Source of the DNA: JBBATK01 sp046297095
GTDB taxonomy: Bacteria > Bacteroidota > Ignavibacteria > Kapaibacteriales > NICIL-2
Length of the DNA: 64,000 bases
Direction of reading: 5' to 3'
NCBI GenBank assembly: GCA_046297095.1
Contig: JBKCNS010000051.1
Span: 19,639 to 83,638 of the forward strand
The translations under genes were made by a program, and so were the position numbers. This document shows positions 52,197 through 63,700 of this stretch, in pieces (within the stretch, counting starts at the first letter, position 1; the number at the start of each line of letters is the position of its first letter). A model generated the notes under the pieces. The model did no database searches and had not been told where the DNA came from. It saw only the letters and a list, made by a program, of their open reading frames with translations.

Positions 52197-53483
52197 ATGA
52201 CTTCAGGTCTGCGCGCAGCGCAGCTAGTGCCCACCGGTGTTTCGGGAACGGAGAAATCCATTCTTCCTAATGGCGTGCGCGTTATCACCGAGCATGTTCC
52301 CGGCGCGCACTCGTTTGCGCTGGGCATTTGGGTGAATGTGGGTACGCGCGATGAAGACCCAACCACGGCCGGCATAGCGCATATGATCGAGCACTTGGTG
52401 TTTCGGCGCAGCAGCACACGCAGTTCGCGCCAGATTGCATCGGCGTTCGAGGCGCGCGGCGCCTATGTAAATGCCTTTACGAGCAAAGAGCAAACGTGCT
52501 ACTATGTGCGTGCGTTGGATGCGCATTTTCATTCCTGCCTTGAAGTACTGAGCGATATCGTGATGAACCCGGTGTTTCACATTCGCGATGTTGAGAAAGA
52601 GCGCAGCGTGATTCTGGAGGAGCTCAAGAGCTACGACGACGAACCCGAGGAGTTGATTCTGGATATTGCCGAGCAGCATTTGTTTGGCGATCACCCCATG
52701 GGGCTGCCTATTGCCGGGCATGCGCATACCGTGCAGGCAATTCGCGTGAAGCATCTGCGCGAGTTTCACAGTGCGTGGTATCATCCCGGAAACATCACAG
52801 TGGCTGTGGCCGGAGGCATGGAGCATAGCGATATAGTCCGCGCCGTGAGCGAGGTAATGAAGCACCATACGGCTAAGCGGGGCTCGCGCTACCGAGTGCC
52901 GAATGCACGCACGTTGCCCCGAGCTCGCCGAGCGTCGGTTCATTCCATGGAACGTCCTTTTCAGCAAACGCACTTGTGCTTTGTGCGGCGCACCACAGGT
53001 GTTCGCCATCCGCAGCGCTGGGCGCTTACATTGCTGAACACCATTCTTGGCGATGGCATGAGCTCGCGCTTGCATCAACGCATTCGCGATAAACTTGGCG
53101 GTGCCTATTCGGTGAATTCAACCCTGCAGCTGCTTACCGATTGCGGTGTGATGGCAGTGTATGCCGGCGTGGAGCGCTCTTCGGCAGCACGCATCGAACA
53201 GGCATTAAAAAAAGAATTGAATAGTCTTGCCGCCGGCGTGAGTGCCACCGAGCTTCGACGGGCCAAGGAACAAGTAAAGTCCGGAATGATTATGTCGTTG
53301 GAAAGCATGTCTGCCCGCATGAACTCGCTGGCCAAAGCCGAGTTGGAAGAAGGTGTATTCGAAGAAGTTCGCCACACTCTGGAAGCTATAGACTCCGTGA
53401 CTATGGCAGATATGAAATCCACTGCCGAAGCTCTTGGTGCTGCCACCGCATGGACGCAGGTTCGTATCGTGGGTTCAGAGTAA
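52197..53483 (+). CDS. M16-family zinc peptidase (processing-peptidase type)
   Basis: About 428 residues of the insulinase/mitochondrial processing peptidase family. The inverted zinc motif HMIEH (about 62-66) with TSKEQTCYYVRAL downstream and the third ligand in ERSVILEELKSYDDEPEE is complete, so it should be active, alone or as a dimer. The C-terminal half-domain has LGDGMSSRLHQRIRDKLGGAYS, normal for the family. The ATG at 52197 has AGGAA four bases before it; an ATG at 52170 is also in frame. No signal peptide is seen, so cytoplasmic. It is probably transcribed with ileS and fmt. Confidence 0.9.
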   Translation: MTSGLRAAQLVPTGVSGTEKSILPNGVRVITEHVPGAHSFALGIWVNVGTRDEDPTTAGIAHMIEHLVFRRSSTRSSRQIASAFEARGAYVNAFTSKEQTCYYVRALDAHFHSCLEVLSDIVMNPVFHIRDVEKERSVILEELKSYDDEPEELILDIAEQHLFGDHPMGLPIAGHAHTVQAIRVKHLREFHSAWYHPGNITVAVAGGMEHSDIVRAVSEVMKHHTAKRGSRYRVPNARTLPRARRASVHSMERPFQQTHLCFVRRTTGVRHPQRWALTLLNTILGDGMSSRLHQRIRDKLGGAYSVNSTLQLLTDCGVMAVYAGVERSSAARIEQALKKELNSLAAGVSATELRRAKEQVKSGMIMSLESMSARMNSLAKAELEEGVFEEVRHTLEAIDSVTMADMKSTAEALGAATAWTQVRIVGSE

Positions 53484-53542
53484 GCGATGAGTGATGAGAA
53501 GATTCAATCCATTCAACAAACTCAATCCATTCTATCCATTCA

Positions 53543-54481
53543 ATGAGTACTGCGCCTTGCATCGTGTATATGGGTACTGCGGACTTCGGTGTTCCCGCAT
53601 TGTCTGCGTTGCATCACACCTTTGGCGTGAAGGCAGTGGTTACTATTCCCGATGTACCTGTTGGCCGCGGCCGCAGTGTGAAGCCGTCGCCCATTAAAAC
53701 GGCTGCGCTGAATCTTGGTATCGAAACTATACTGCAGCCCGCTTCTCTGCGCGATCCGGAGTTTGTGGAAGAACTTCGGCAACTGCAGCCGGATATTATC
53801 TGCGTGATTGCCTTTCGTATTCTGCCGCGCGTCGTGTATTCGCTTGCCAAGCGCGGCGCCTTTAACGTGCATGGCAGCTTGCTTCCTAAGTACCGCGGTG
53901 CGGCTCCCATTCATCACGCAATAATGAACGGCGATGATGTGAGCGGCGTGACGTCGTTTTTACTTAACGATGTAGTGGACACAGGTACAATGCTGTGCCG
54001 AGCGGAGCAAGCCATTCCGGATGGAACCACAACGGGCGAACTCTATGCAGCGCTGATGCCTCATGCTGCCAATGTGGCTGTGCAAACCGTGCACCTGCTT
54101 CTGCAGGATGAGATAACACCCCAAGTACAGGATGAGTCTCTGGCTTCCGCAGCGCCTAAAGTGTGGCGCGAGAAAAGCAGTATCGATTGGCAACAACCCG
54201 CACGCCGTGTGCGGCAATTTATCTTGGGATTATCGCCTTTGCCGTGTGCATGGACCATGATGAACGGCGATCGTGTGAAGATCTACAGGGCATCTGTTGC
54301 CGGCGGCATCGCTATGCCCGCCGGAAGTTGGAAGATGGATGGCAGCGATTGGTATGTAGGATGCGGCGATATGGCTCTGCGGCTGGACGAAGTGCAACTA
54401 CCCGGCAAGCCGCCAATGAAGACAGAGGATTTCTTACGCGGATGGCGCGGAGACAAAAGCGGTCTGTTTGCTCGTGAGTAA
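53543..54481 (+). CDS. fmt: Methionyl-tRNA formyltransferase
   Basis: Formylates the amino group of initiator Met-tRNA with 10-formyltetrahydrofolate. 312 residues: YMGTADFGVPAL at the N-terminus, the catalytic set N108, H110 and D146 within FNVHGSLLPKYRGAAPI and DVVDTGTM, and a C-terminal OB-like tRNA-binding domain (WREKSSIDWQQPARRVRQFI onwards). The peptide deformylase gene usually next to fmt is not here. Just upstream there are short CAATCCATTC-like repeats (53503-53541). Confidence 0.95.
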   Translation: MSTAPCIVYMGTADFGVPALSALHHTFGVKAVVTIPDVPVGRGRSVKPSPIKTAALNLGIETILQPASLRDPEFVEELRQLQPDIICVIAFRILPRVVYSLAKRGAFNVHGSLLPKYRGAAPIHHAIMNGDDVSGVTSFLLNDVVDTGTMLCRAEQAIPDGTTTGELYAALMPHAANVAVQTVHLLLQDEITPQVQDESLASAAPKVWREKSSIDWQQPARRVRQFILGLSPLPCAWTMMNGDRVKIYRASVAGGIAMPAGSWKMDGSDWYVGCGDMALRLDEVQLPGKPPMKTEDFLRGWRGDKSGLFARE

Positions 54482-54598
54482 GCGCTGCTTGCGCATTTGT
54501 TGGCGCCATGCGTTTGGTTGCGAGCACTGAATGCCGATATTGTATCTGTGCGTGAATGATGAAAGTCGCATAATTATTTCCACCGGTTTTTTTGTGCC

Positions 54599-55471
54599 AT
54601 GAAAACACTGCGCGAATTCGTTCTTTCTTCCCAACAGTTTGTGGTTGCCCATCGTGGCTCGTCCGGCACTGCACCGGAGAACACTCTCTCTGCGCTTCGC
54701 GAGGCCATTGCCACCGGTGCGAAGATGATGGAGATTGATGTGCGCCTAACCAGCGACAACGAAGTAGTGCTGCTTCACGACCACGTGATGGGACGCACCA
54801 CCAGCGGCAGCGGCAAAATGCAATCGATGACATGGGCGCAGCTGCAGCAGCTCGATGCCGGCTCGTGGTTCGGTGCAGGGTTTGCCGGCGAGCGTATACC
54901 GCACCTGCGCGAGGCGCTGGCTTTGCTGCGCGAGCACGAGTGCTATGTGAATATCGAGATCAAACCACCCTCGGCCACCGACAATGCTGCCGATCGCGTA
55001 GAGCGCATTGTAAAGGTTGTGGAAGAACAAAACATGCTGCAGAACACCTTGTTCGGATCCTTTCATCACGAGTCACTGCGCGCTCTTAAAGCTCATCACC
55101 CCACGGCGCACACGGCGGCCATAATGGTACCCGGCGATAAGCGCATGCCGTCGGAAATTGCGGCGGCTATAGGATGCGAGGCCTTTGTGTGTTCGCTTCG
55201 CGAATGCACGCACAAGCGTGTGAACGATGCGGTGGATCATGGGTTGTATGTGGGTGTGTATGGTGTAGATACCGAGGAGCAATTACACAAGGTGCTGAAG
55301 TACAACGTCAGCGCCATCGTAACGAACTTTCCTCAACGCATTTTCGCGGCATTGCCTGCCGGCAGTGATTCGGATAAACGTTCCGGCAAAGCCTCGAGTA
55401 AAAGTTCCGTCAAAGCCTCGAGCCGCAGCGGCTCAGGCAGCGCAAAGGTGCAAGCCGCGAAGCGCGCATGA
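54599..55471 (+). CDS. Glycerophosphodiester phosphodiesterase
   Basis: Hydrolyses glycerophosphodiesters to glycerol 3-phosphate and an alcohol. 290 residues of a TIM barrel with the catalytic set H18, R19, E27, E45, D47 and H60 (AHRGSSGTAPENT, MEIDVRLTSDNEVVLLHDH). No signal peptide, so cytoplasmic, like UgpQ. The last about 35 residues are a Ser/Lys/Arg/Ala-rich basic tail absent from typical members. Its stop overlaps the start of the TrmB-like gene by four bases (ATGA), a sign of coupled translation. Confidence 0.9.
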   Translation: MKTLREFVLSSQQFVVAHRGSSGTAPENTLSALREAIATGAKMMEIDVRLTSDNEVVLLHDHVMGRTTSGSGKMQSMTWAQLQQLDAGSWFGAGFAGERIPHLREALALLREHECYVNIEIKPPSATDNAADRVERIVKVVEEQNMLQNTLFGSFHHESLRALKAHHPTAHTAAIMVPGDKRMPSEIAAAIGCEAFVCSLRECTHKRVNDAVDHGLYVGVYGVDTEEQLHKVLKYNVSAIVTNFPQRIFAALPAGSDSDKRSGKASSKSSVKASSRSGSGSAKVQAAKRA

Positions 55472-56118
55472 GTGCCGGCCGGGAGACAAACACCGCGCGC
55501 CTGTTGCACACCGTGCATAAGCACCGCTCAACAGTATTCCAAAAGCCACCATCTGCCCACACAGTTCAGGCCTTCGCCGAGGTGCGCGATATACTAACGC
55601 AGGCTGCATCTGTCGGCCGGCAGTGCATACTTGATTCGTGCTGCGGAACAGCGCAGAGCACCATGCATCTTGCGGTACACAATCCGGATGCTCTGGTACT
55701 TGGCATTGATCGATCGGCTGTGCGCTTGGAAGCCGCACCAAACCTGCCTTCGAACGCTATCGTTCTGCGTGCCGAGTGCGCCGACTTTTGGGAACTCTGT
55801 GCGCGCAACTCTCTGCGCTTTGATTACCACAGTATCTATTACCCCAACCCCTATCCTAAAAGCGAGCATCTGATGCGAAGGTGGTATGCACATCCGGCCT
55901 TTCCTGCAGCTATGCGTATAAGCTCGTCGATGGAAGTGCGGAGCAACATGCAGTGGTATGTGCGGGAGTGCGCAGTGGTGCTGGGGGACTACGGCGTACA
56001 GGCCCGGGCAGAGCAATTCGTACCCGATTCACCTATCACCGCTTTCGAAAAAAAATATGCGGAAGCGGGTCACACCCTGTGGCGCGTTCGGGGCGATATT
56101 CCCGGAAAAAAGTCGTGA
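55468..56118 (+). CDS. trmB: TrmB-like tRNA (guanine-N7-)-methyltransferase
   Basis: 216 residues of the Rossmann methyltransferase fold: ILDSCCGTAQSTMHLA (about 54-69) is the SAM-binding motif, VLGIDRSAVRLE motif II, and YYPNPYPKSEHLMRRWYAHPAFP (about 127-149) corresponds to the TrmB hallmark FPDPWPKKRHxKRRL. The divergence there (N-P-Y-P for D-P-W-P) is notable and the protein may be a divergent TrmB or a relative with another target. It is coupled to the genes on both sides by four-base overlaps. Confidence 0.75.
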   Translation: MSAGRETNTARLLHTVHKHRSTVFQKPPSAHTVQAFAEVRDILTQAASVGRQCILDSCCGTAQSTMHLAVHNPDALVLGIDRSAVRLEAAPNLPSNAIVLRAECADFWELCARNSLRFDYHSIYYPNPYPKSEHLMRRWYAHPAFPAAMRISSSMEVRSNMQWYVRECAVVLGDYGVQARAEQFVPDSPITAFEKKYAEAGHTLWRVRGDIPGKKS

Positions 56119-56846
56119 AGGGATTATCCCTGCTGCGTGTAACTTCGTGTATGCCTTTGCCCCTACATCACACGCCCATTCGTTCATGGCTCGAGCCGCG
56201 AATAGTTGTGCTACGCAAGCTTCTGAGTTTGGTAGTGCTATTGGCGTATGTGTCTATGAGCGCGCGGCAAATGCAGAGCGTGGCGCAAATGCAAAGCGTG
56301 CAGACTGCAAGCATTGTGCCCGGCTTTACTGCTACGCAGGCCGAACTTCGCAGCAATTTTTCTATCATGGATTCGTTGTGCGCGAGCGCTGCACAGCGCT
56401 TCAGCACTGCTTTAGCGGGCGGTAGTTATGTTACTGACATTTCGCTTACGGTGGCAAATCATCCGGCATCGTGGCTGGTACGCCAGCACCTGCTTGCTGC
56501 TCAGAACAAAGCTCATCGCGGTAATGTTGGTATGTGCACGGTGAACATCGTGGAGTGCGGTGTGCTCTACACCTCGCTTCCGGAAAAAGACTCCCTTCAA
56601 CGCCGATGCCGCGTGGAACTTCGTGGCATTGCCGGCTCGGAGGTGATAAGCCCGGTGGAGTGTATGTATGTTGATACCATTGCGCGAGCCGATGTATCAC
56701 GCGCCGAGTCTCCGCGCCATGAGGCCTTCGTTGCGGCGCTTCCGGCGCCGCAGCTAACGATGTGGGACGAAATTCTGGAGCCGCTGCTTGTGGTGGGCGC
56801 TCTGGCAACCACCGTTGTGTTGTTGTTCACGGTGCGCTCGCAGTAA
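56115..56846 (+). CDS. Membrane-anchored protein of unknown function
   Basis: About 243 residues if started at the GTG (56115) that overlaps the TGA stop of the trmB-like gene (GTGA), or 231 from the ATG at 56151. It has an N-terminal hydrophobic stretch (VVLRKLLSLVVLLAYVSMSA), a soluble alpha/beta-looking middle with a few cysteines, and a C-terminal membrane helix (LLVVGALATTVVLLFTV). The two ends suggest a periplasmic domain anchored twice. No family recognised. Confidence 0.6.
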   Translation: MKGLSLLRVTSCMPLPLHHTPIRSWLEPRIVVLRKLLSLVVLLAYVSMSARQMQSVAQMQSVQTASIVPGFTATQAELRSNFSIMDSLCASAAQRFSTALAGGSYVTDISLTVANHPASWLVRQHLLAAQNKAHRGNVGMCTVNIVECGVLYTSLPEKDSLQRRCRVELRGIAGSEVISPVECMYVDTIARADVSRAESPRHEAFVAALPAPQLTMWDEILEPLLVVGALATTVVLLFTVRSQ

Positions 56847-56902
56847 CAGTTGCTGTAAAGTGCGCGCCCTTGCTATTGCCTTCTACTCTGTACTAAAAAC
56901 TC

Positions 56903-57337
56903 ATGGAAATCTCTGAAGACACCTATACCGTAGTGGAGTATCTGGAACGTTTTTCCAACAACTCCTTGCGCAAGAAAAACGACATACTCGCAATTCTGGA
57001 ATTGGCCTCGATCACTCTGAATGCCGATGTGATTTCGCACATGAGTTTTCATGGATCTGCTGTATGGCGCATCTTCTCTGTGATGCGCAAAACTCAACCC
57101 GGTAGCGAGAGTTTCATAAAACTCGAGCAGGAATTTTCGGTGTCGCTCAACGAAATGCGCGTGGGATTACTTGCAGTGCTGGAGCACGCAAACGAGGAAA
57201 TATCTCAACGCTTCAGCGACGTGTACCTGGGCATGAGCGGCGGCGTGGCCAAGAATCTCACCGATTTGGCTCACGACTTCTCGCAGTTCAAGGACCTGCA
57301 AAATGCCGGCCGCCGCGGCGACGTAGGCGCCTCTTAG
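56903..57337 (+). CDS. Small helical protein of unknown function
   Basis: 144 residues, no signal or membrane segment, mainly alpha-helical by composition (LRKKNDILAILELASITLNADVI; MRVGLLAVLEHANEEISQRFSDVYLGM). No motif I can name. It follows the membrane-anchored unknown after 56 bases on the same strand and ends just before a GC-rich repeat patch, which replaces any normal terminator. Confidence 0.6.
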   Translation: MEISEDTYTVVEYLERFSNNSLRKKNDILAILELASITLNADVISHMSFHGSAVWRIFSVMRKTQPGSESFIKLEQEFSVSLNEMRVGLLAVLEHANEEISQRFSDVYLGMSGGVAKNLTDLAHDFSQFKDLQNAGRRGDVGAS

Positions 57338-57362
57338 CGAAGAGACGTTGTTGAGGCTCCTC

Positions 57363-57580
57363 CCCGCGAGGTCTTCGAGCGAAGTATCGTTCGCGAGTTG
57401 TTCTTCCCGCGAGGTCTTCGAGCGAAGTCGAGAAGCAAGCGGGTGAAGAGGGTTGGAAACCCAACGAGAGCGAGACCTGTCCCCGCGAGGTCTGGAGGTT
57501 CAACGAAAGCGAGGCTTATCCCCCCGCGAGGTCCCTGAGTCCCTCGTCTCCGCTCGGGAACCACGGAGTCGAAGGGCCGA
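57363..57580. repeat. GC-rich interspersed repeat patch
   Basis: CCCGCGAGGTC occurs at 57363, 57406, 57482 and 57523; the first two copies continue identically for 23 bases (… TTCGAGCGAAGT). Between them are GAGAGCGAG/GAAAGCGAG pieces and a GTTGG-AAAC-CCAAC hairpin (57452-57465 region), and the end (57533-57578) has inverted CTCCG/CGGAG and CCCTCG/CGAGGG-type pairs. The patch lies in the gap between a small unknown gene and the 2010-residue protein; reading frames across it are low-complexity and not credible. Confidence 0.7.
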
Positions 57581-57718
57581 GGGCGCTGTGCGCATGGAAA
57601 CTCAACACCCGCGCACGCTGCGCTTTGCACATCCAGCAGCATTCGATCTTCACAGATTTTGCAATCATCTTGACGTACTTAACCTAGAGTCAACTTTCGC
57701 GCCTGGCCTTCACGAGTT

Positions 57719-57755
57719 AAAAAAAAAGCTGCTGCATCCTATTCGATGCAGCAGC
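57719..57755 (-). terminator. Strong intrinsic terminator after the 2010-residue protein gene
   Basis: An 11-base perfect stem (57728-57738 with 57745-57755), followed on the minus strand by nine T (A run 57719-57727), 27 bases beyond the stop codon. Confidence 0.93.
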
Positions 57756-57781
57756 AGCAACAAGCATTACAGTGATGTTAT

Positions 57782-60700
57782 TTACCGGCGGATAATAAAA
57801 TCTCTAGCAGCAGTTTTACATTCCGTTAATCCTGTTCGAAACTCACAGCGCACCGAATACATCCCTTCCGGCCAAAGGTCAGTTTCCAGGGTCGTCACTC
57901 CGCCGGTACCCACACTTCCTTTGTACATGGTTTCACCTAAGATGTTGACTACCGTAAGAGTCGCGCCCTGTTTGACTGATGCACCCGGCGACTGTATACT
58001 TACGTCTACACGGGACGATGCAGGATTCGGATACGCGACAATGTAGATTTGCTCGGCAGAAATCGCGTTTAATGTTGAGAGGTCTGCCAGCACTTTTGGT
58101 AACTCTTCATCGCGTGCGTCATCGTAGTCATTATGCTGCACAAAGAAGCTGTACGTGGGCTCCAGCTCCTTACGATTGGGCTTGACAATAAATCGGTATT
58201 CGGCGTTGTTGCCATTTAGCAGTCGTCCGCTTACCGTTCGAACCTCGTTGCTTTCCGAGGGCTCCGCGGTGCATTGATATTCGGCCGAATACGCACGGGA
58301 GTCTCCACGTCGCTGAATACTCAGTGATATAAAATCCGTACCTGTGCCGTTGTACAACAGATGGAAGGGATACTCAGCCCCTACGGTGAACCAGTTCGTT
58401 ACGAGCGAATTCGCCGCCAACGAATCTCCGTCCACTTCGGATTCCGCAAGCATGCCGAGCTGTAACGGCCTATCGGTTTGGTCCCTGATTTCCATGCACA
58501 TACGCTGCGAACGCGTACCATAGCCATAGAGCTGCACGTTATCCAAGCCGTTGGATGCAGCCGGCGACTTCATAAGATGTGCGGCTGATGCCGTTATTGC
58601 CGAGTACTGCGAAGCATCCGGTTTTCGATACACACGCCGAGCGATATTACTCTGGGCAGGTTGGTCTATGAGCATGTATTCAGCCAACCGAGGCTGACTG
58701 GCGCCACGAACCGAAAAGTCTTCCGACCACTCCATATGGGGTTGGAGGAGAATGTGGTTGACGCCATCTAATACTTCAATATCCAGTGGAAATCTCTTTG
58801 CTTGGAAACTCTTAGTGTTTCCCCATAACTCCCGACTTGAAAGGTCCCTACCTGTTGCGGTCAGCGAGTAATCGAGTAGCGGAAAAGGCGCCGTATTGTA
58901 GACATTAGGGTAAAAGGGTGTTCCTGAGTTGGATGCAGAGATCCAGGCTGGCTTCTCATAGAGCGTAAATCGATCTTTTCTCCAAGCTATTTGATAGTAA
59001 TTCCGTGCCTTTGCATTAGTGAGGGCAACAGTTGGTTGCTCAATAACAACAGGCTCCTGAAATTTCTTTCCTCTGCCGCACTCTGAAATACAAGCAATTG
59101 TTCCATCGCGGTTCGTCCAACAGTATTGGGTCCTTTCTATCGGACGCATCACTATTGAACTTGCTGTATGCGACAAGACTGCTGCTAAGATTTGACGACT
59201 GTCTTGGTCGTACAGATTTTTGCTTGTTTCATCCCATGCCAGAAGAGCATCCACATTGTTGGTTTCGTAATCAGTATACGTGTTTATAGACGGATGTAAG
59301 CTGCTGGGGCCGCAATGTTCCTTGACAGAAATCTCTTCAAGCAGTTTGGCGTACTTGCTGCGGTCGGGATATCCCGTCTGGTCGTCGACTTCTATGTATT
59401 CTACAGTATTGTATGATCTATCGCCGAATATATTTTCACGTCTCAGAAGCCCTGAGTTATTCGGCCAATTGCGACTCTGCCATAATGCCACAATTCCGCG
59501 TGACCTGTCGGAATAGCAAACATACTGTCCGTCTGCATGTGCATTAATGACAGGATGGCCGTAGTTCGATAGTATTTCACCCTTGTTCACGTCATAGATA
59601 CACGGCCGCGCTAATGAGTCAAGGTAGTTTGCCGGAGTGAGTATGCTAGCGATATTAGGTTCATCTACGTTAAAGCAAGATTCATAGATACCGCCGGTGG
59701 TCTCCAACCCTCCACTATTCCCGACACTTTGAGCAGCGAATACAATAAAGGCTTTCATCGTTTGCGACTCATTGTCGAAACGAACTACAATTGATGGAAA
59801 TGCTTTATCATTATGTGGTCTTGTACTTGGAATGTTGTGTGGCATAAGATACTGAGACACCAGTACTTCGGGCTCCCATTCAAGTCCATTTACGAGATTG
59901 CTCGAAGCCCCTATTCCGGAAAAACTACGCTGCACGTATCGACTCCGTTTGTAATAAACGTCGCGTAGCTCTGCTCCATTGGTAGCTTCGCCTGCCTTTC
60001 GGTGATAGACCAGGTGGTAGCGTATCTGGTTGCTGTCATACACCGGCGTACCGTTCTCCATTCTAAGAAACCTCGGTACTGCTACAATCTTTCGTTGTCC
60101 GGTGTTCAAGAGGGATCCTACTCCATCATTAGCGCCTGTACCCTCACTCACCGAGTTCTCCGGCACACGCATAGTCACCTCCAGCAGTTTCCCTTCGCCG
60201 GGCTCAAAGTTTATGGCTAAGTAAGAGGTTGATGATACAATGGTATCAAGACCTCGAACGCCGGATGCTACAATTTCCCGTACACGTAGCAACTTACCTT
60301 TGGAATCAGGATCACTTGTTGCGGTGCTCTTGTACAGGAATTTCAGCGTGATTTCGCGCCCACCCAAGCGCTCATTGTACCGGGCCTGCCACCACTCCTT
60401 AGTACGACTATCGTTTGGAACCTTCCAATGGACTCCACCGGTACTCTTCAGGCTATCCCACTCCGCTGTGGTTAGATAGGTCATCTGGCCGCGATTGTAG
60501 GTGTCACCCTCGTGACCGGCGGCCGACGCTTGCGTGCGCACGTACCGAAACAAAGGATCAGTGCGCCTATTCATAACGCCGATCACTATAGAAGAATCCT
60601 CATGGGTCCTGTTAATTGCTGACGATTCTATTTTTACGGCAGGGTTCGTGAACAGAGTAATGTCGTAGAACCCGGAGTCTAGTCCATGGTTCTGCTCATA

Positions 60701-63700
60701 CTCGGCTACTGCGGCACCCTCTTGAGAAATGCGGACTAGGGGCCGTGTGAGCGTAGCGCTGATGTCGAGGTACTTTTTTAAAATCGTGTCCTTGTAACCA
60801 TCAAAAGCAGATCCGCTCGAGGGGTCTTGCGCATACATCTTGATAAAGCCCTTCCCGTAGCACGCCATGAATTTCAAGCCCATGATATAGGATTCATTGT
60901 CCATGATCATTCGATGCAGCTTCTCGATTTCAATGCGGGTATTCTTCATGCCGGTATAGATTGTCTCGTAGGCATTGGTCGTGACAATCGTTTTATTAGG
61001 ATCGTTTTTATCCTTTGTCTCTGTACACGTATTCCAGCCCATTTTCTCCCATTCGTACCCCGCCATATTCAGCAACGGATCCCGACTCTTTAGAGTTACA
61101 CCTTTATTATCGACAAAGGCGTACTTCTTGCCAAGATGCGGAGTAGCATCTTCCTGATTTCGATCCAGATAGTCACCGCCTAGTAACTCGTTGCGTAGCC
61201 AGTCGGCGGGCTTCATGTTCGCATTATCGGCTAGCGCCTTGTAGGCGTTCTGCCACGGCGAATTGGAACGATGCAAGTCAGTGAATGAATACGGTTTTAC
61301 CTCATATGTCCGCTTTGCACGAATAAAATCATACGAGCAAAGGCCGAGCTGAGCGCTAGATTCAGCATCTCGTTGAGCTACATTATCTCCCTCATCAACC
61401 AATCCGTTAGAATTCTTGTACCAGTACACAAGGCCCTTTGCACCAAAAAGAACCGGCAACCATATTTGCGCGCGAACTTCTTCTGCTGTGCGGAAGCGAT
61501 CCTTATGGCCAATTGTTCGCAGGTTATTCTTTATAGACGGATCTTTTATTGATGGATAAATTAAGATTCCGGGATCAATCCATACGTTTGCCCACCATGT
61601 ATTACCCGAGAAAAGCAATCCCGGTTGTTTATAATAGCAGTCATGTAAGTCTCGCTCCATTCTACTCTGTACGGACGAAAGAACTACATGAGGATACGGC
61701 CACTCTTTCGTGTAAGGATCATCATCGTAACTGATTTGGCGAATGGCACCGCCACCGGTGTTTGGGGCAATACAAAAGTGATTGGAAATAAAGTCTGTTT
61801 CATAACCACTTTTTAATGAATCTGAGACATGCGTTCCATGTATATCCGTCTCGTACCCCGCGTACCCGCCGCTGAAACCGAGCATATCCACCTTATTATT
61901 GTCTGGTACTTTATCGTCGAAGTATTGCTTCCCCCAACGCACAAGTGGACTCATTTGGCCGCCACCTAAAAAGATGTTCGAGCCGTTCCAGAATTCGCCC
62001 ATGCCTGTCATTGTTTGAAGGTGCGAGGCGCAGTTGTTCTCTATGTCCCGGTTAATATTGTAGTATATAGACGCTCTCGAGAATTGCTCTTGTTTTAATT
62101 CTCCGTTCAATAATCTATTAACATACCGCATGGACGAGTAGTGTAACGGGCCCGTCTCGTCCATGCCGTATATGCCACACAGCTTCCACCCCAGCGGATC
62201 AGTTTCTCCATTTGTCTTGTTTCCGCTTCCGGACGGTGCTTTGTCGGAAAGCACCCAAGTGGGTTTATCATCGGGTTGATACACAAGGTTTATCACTTTC
62301 TGTACGTTTGCTCTTAAGTATAGGTCGTAATATCCTCGAAATAGTTTTTGCGCCCTGGGTGTTTCCAAGCGAACCCAGTTTATTAATACCGGAACTTTTC
62401 CATGGTAAGTCACTTCAACATCAAGGCTGTCTATGTAGGTCGACCCATAAGTCATCCCCACTTGTTCCCTTTCACCATCCGCCTCCTCTTCGCCGGTCCT
62501 GTAGGAAAAATCACGTGGGAGCAGCCTGGGATTATCGTAAGGTGTGGTTCCGGCATCCAAGCCATTTAATCCTATTAATGGGTCAGTATTCGATGGTTCA
62601 GTGCCACCCATAAACGTCATGTGAGCTGAAAGCGTAATAGGTGTACCTGTGGACGCGAACTGGCGCAGCATGCCGACCGTAATCTGAAACTCTTCTGTTT
62701 TGCTCTGCACATAGCTGTATGCACGGTTTGCAACACCAAGAATATTCGTACTGATAAGTGGCTCGGTCGAACGAATTTGTATGGTGTCAGTGCTGTTTAG
62801 TAATCCATTTGGTCCGCTAACTCTTGGTGTGCTATCAAACATTACAAATTGTCGCTCGGTGTACGTGCGACTATGTGCAAGAGCATCGTCCTGGTTTCCG
62901 GTTTTGGCCCATTTAACGTGCCGTGCCGGAATTTTCACCGTAAGGAGCACAAGGTTATCCGGTAGTTGGGCAGTGGATGCTGGAGGTATTCCCTCGGCTT
63001 GAAGATTAATGCTCAAGTAGAAACGTTTACCGTTGAATTCGTGGAAGGTGTTTCGGTCTAATGGCTGATTCTCATTTTGGTCCCGAAGATCTTCCTTACT
63101 GGTCTTCCCTGAACAACCTATTTCAAGTGGTGGCCTACGACAATTTTGGAATCGCAAGATGTCTGTGCGCCATGCTCCCTTAAGTGCCGTTAGAGCCGTT
63201 TGAGTGATTGGTATGTCGGTTGGTTCGAATCGCTGATACTGAAGATTGTTTATCACGCTCAGTCGTCCCTGCTTTTCTCTGAAACCAAAGATTGTGCCCT
63301 CCAATTCTTGCACTCCAAGCTCCGAGGTAACCACATCCAACGTAGGCTCGAGGTGGAGTGCCTGCGCGTTCATTATGGCGTTCGTCCATTCGGAACCAGC
63401 TACTTCGGCACCAAGATCAGTTGTTAGATACTGTCGCGGAAGTATACTATTAAGTATCTGCTGATCTTTACAATCCAGAAAGGGTTCAACAACAAACATT
63501 CCTTTTTTGAAGTCCGCACTGAACGACCAACTCCCTGTGTAGTTTATGAGGCCGTAGCGTGTATAGTCGGCTATACCATGGTACATATTCATGTGCATAG
63601 CTTCGTCCAGAAGAGAACCTGCAGCTCCCCAGTTCCATCCGCGTATAAATGTGCCTGCGTATTTTTCGAACGTGAATGCGGCAGTCTGACTCGGCTTAGT

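Noticed and set aside
57453..58046. 197-residue plus-strand frame after the small helical protein gene
   Set aside because: It reads through the GC-rich repeats, a strong minus-strand terminator and the sorting-domain end of the 2010-residue protein gene; the arginine-rich start comes from repeats.
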